IMG/VR virus record: IMGVR_UViG_3300032006_000027
Span: 1 to 40,482 of that record
Length of the DNA stretch: 40,482 nt
DNA from: a virus
Strand: one strand, 5' to 3'
Below are positions 39,235 through 40,482 of this stretch, piece by piece (within the stretch, counting starts at the first letter, position 1; the number at the start of each line of letters is the position of its first letter). The notes below the pieces were generated by a model. The model worked only from the letters and a program-made list of their open reading frames with translations, did not search any database and was not told where the DNA came from. The position numbers and the translations under genes are program-made.

Positions 39235-40277
39235 TATCGATCTCCTTTGAATTTCAAGGTTCTAATTTGGTGAAAATATTTATTGAGTTGGTTTTTGTCC
39301 AATTCTAAACTATCAACAATACGAGCAAGAACTGCAAGATTTCTTCTTTCATTTAAGTTAAACTTATTGATTACATAAATAGAACGACTGAGATGCCTCT
39401 CCAGATCCATTGGCAATACCACATCCTCTATGATATCCATATCGAGGTCTTCGGTCACGCGATTGCGTTTATCACCACTTTTGGTCATCTTGTCGTGCTT
39501 CATCATCAAACTAATCCACTCTTTTCCAATTGGGTTGCGAATAGGTTGACCAACGAACCTTGCAACTGCTTTTAATATAAACGGAGAAAGATCAAGTTTG
39601 CCTGGTTTGGTCTTGCTACGAGTATCTTCGGTGTTGTCCACAATAATAAAGTTTCTTTTAAACACACCTTGAAACTTGCCAAGGTTTTTTTGCACATCTG
39701 TCCATACGTCTTTGACAATCTTCCGCGGAAGTTTTCTTGCACGAAATGCATTTCTTTCTTGTGCGACTTTCAATGTAGTATTAACGAATACCATATAACA
39801 ATCGTACCCAAGTTCCTCAAGTTCTTTCTTCTGCTTAATTATCTTGGAATAGTCATCCCCAGTTCCGTCAACAATAACACCAAGCCTTCCATTCTTATAG
39901 TGTTCAAATTGTTTGAGCATAATATTTTTGGCACGGGAGCGAATTGAATTTGGGTCATCACTCGTAATTTGATTAAATACTTCATCATCCAACGAACCCA
40001 AATCCAAACTATGACCCGCCCTCTTCAGCAAGTGTTCAAATGAACTATCACTATTGACAATCTTCAACCCACTTGACGATAGTGACTTTGAGGATGGTGC
40101 TACATTAAATATGGTATCAACCGTTGCCGATTTACCGGAACCAGGGCCACCTGCAAGAAATACTGCTTTCAAAATACCTGGATCGTATACACCCTCAACT
40201 AGAGTAAAATAACCCTTTCGGAGACCTGCTTGAATTAGAGTTTCTTCAAGTTCTTGCTTTTTGTCGGAATTTTCCAT
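39234..40277 (-). CDS. P-loop kinase / zeta-toxin-like or polynucleotide-kinase-like protein
   Basis: 347 residues from ATG at 40275-40277 (AAGGA 11 bases upstream); the frame is open to a TTG eight codons earlier, rejected. Walker A is AVFLAGGPGSGKSATV (residues 38-53). LGVIVDGTGDDY (133-142) gives the strand with the substrate-side acidic residue, followed by KELEELGYDCYMVFVNTTLK and QERNAFRARKLPRKIVKDVW, an Arg-bearing lid-like helix. This order is that of small-molecule or nucleic-acid kinases including zeta toxins and T4-type polynucleotide kinases. No phosphatase domain is present. Three genes downstream lies a ligase-like protein, so a 5'-end kinase is attractive, but the substrate is not visible in the sequence. 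Confidence 0.8.
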   Translation of the reverse strand: MENSDKKQELEETLIQAGLRKGYFTLVEGVYDPGILKAVFLAGGPGSGKSATVDTIFNVAPSSKSLSSSGLKIVNSDSSFEHLLKRAGHSLDLGSLDDEVFNQITSDDPNSIRSRAKNIMLKQFEHYKNGRLGVIVDGTGDDYSKIIKQKKELEELGYDCYMVFVNTTLKVAQERNAFRARKLPRKIVKDVWTDVQKNLGKFQGVFKRNFIIVDNTEDTRSKTKPGKLDLSPFILKAVARFVGQPIRNPIGKEWISLMMKHDKMTKSGDKRNRVTEDLDMDIIEDVVLPMDLERHLSRSIYVINKFNLNERRNLAVLARIVDSLELDKNQLNKYFHQIRTLKFKGDR

Positions 40278-40300
40278 AGATACAAACGTCCTTAGATACA

Positions 40301-40312
40301 ATAAATATATAT
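40301..40312 (-). promoter_or_regulatory. ATATTTAT promoter-like element upstream of the kinase gene
   Basis: The sense strand reads ATTTAGATATATATTTATTG, sharing 18 bases with the element before gp22. It lies 24 bases before the chosen ATG in a 45-base gap. Confidence 0.6.
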
Positions 40313-40322
40313 CTAAATATGT

Positions 40323-40482
40323 TTATATCCCATATTTTATCCGACTATAACCATCTTTAGATTGGATTTCTATAATCTCATCAACCATGTCACGCATAAT
40401 ATCAAGGTGACTGATTACAAGAATAAACTCAAACTGACCTTTTAGGTATGTAAATAGATTAAATACACTATTGATGTTATCT
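40323..40482 (-). CDS. 46: C-terminal end of gp46-like recombination endonuclease ATPase subunit (partial)
   Basis: Only the last 53 codons are present; the N-terminal part is beyond the right edge. The reading frame gives QFEFILVISHLDIMRDMVDE and ends at a TAA at 40323-40325. The hydrophobic strand followed by ISH matches the H-loop (switch) of SMC/Rad50-type ATPases, and ISHLD-x-MRDMVD is close to the end of gp46 proteins of marine T4-like phages. gp46 with gp47 resects DNA ends for recombination-dependent replication. The call depends on a short segment. Confidence 0.65.
   Translation of the reverse strand, partial: DNINSVFNLFTYLKGQFEFILVISHLDIMRDMVDEIIEIQSKDGYSRIKYGI

Noticed and set aside
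40301-40482. Search for CRISPR, tRNA or integrase/attachment signals in the window
   Set aside because: No spaced direct repeats, cloverleaf sequence or recombinase gene was seen anywhere; the block is ordinary lytic late genes.

Overview
The window is one contiguous late (virion-building) block of a T4-like contractile-tailed phage genome. Every credible gene lies on the minus strand and reads from high to low coordinates. Landmarks recognised from the translated sequences are the large terminase (gp17), portal (gp20), prohead protease (gp21), scaffold (gp22), major capsid (gp23), neck proteins (gp13, gp14), tail terminator (gp15), sheath (gp18), tube (gp19), a gp26/gp51-like pair, a very long tape measure and baseplate genes. 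Many accessory proteins look like those I know from marine T4-like phages rather than enteric T4: a K/R-rich protein, a Cys-motif protein upstream of the terminase, a short coiled-coil protein before gp18, and the long acidic scaffold. The DNA is AT-rich. No photosynthesis or other host-specific auxiliary gene and no tRNA was seen, so the host cannot be named; a Gram-negative host is suggested only by one predicted lipoprotein.

Layout in transcription order (right to left). 40482-38358: the 3' end of a gp46-like recombination ATPase gene, a P-loop kinase and two small unknowns. 38357-33373: a nucleotidyltransferase / RNA-ligase-like fusion, a basic membrane-containing protein, a small unknown and a Cys-motif protein. 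33320-29111: terminase, lipoprotein, portal. 29036-23837: prohead cluster with protease gp21 among eight small or unknown genes. 23632-20928: scaffold gp22 and capsid gp23. 20831-17353: gp13, gp14, gp15 and a small coiled-coil protein. 17255-12687: sheath, a membrane protein, tube, and a small unknown. 12586-1: gp26-like, gp51-like (reached by an apparent frame change), a small unknown, the tape measure, a tail-tube-junction candidate, a LysM-like baseplate protein, a hub candidate and a partial gene cut by the window edge.

Transcription appears highly organised. Four clear intrinsic terminators follow the gp21-gp22 interval genes, gp23, gp18 and gp19. Each is followed within about 20-55 bases by an ATATTTAT element (sense strand) just upstream of the next gene. 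The same element lies upstream of most other transcription-unit heads. It is the reverse complement of the classical T4 late promoter core, and is the most systematic unexplained signal in the window. A near-consensus sigma-70 promoter sits only before the portal gene.

No gene-free stretch exceeds about 205 bases; the longest (23633-23836) holds a terminator, an ATATTTAT element and the gp22 leader. The genes together would make a head with internal or scaffold-associated proteins, package DNA, and assemble a contractile tail, with a possible nucleic-acid repair module at the right-hand side.
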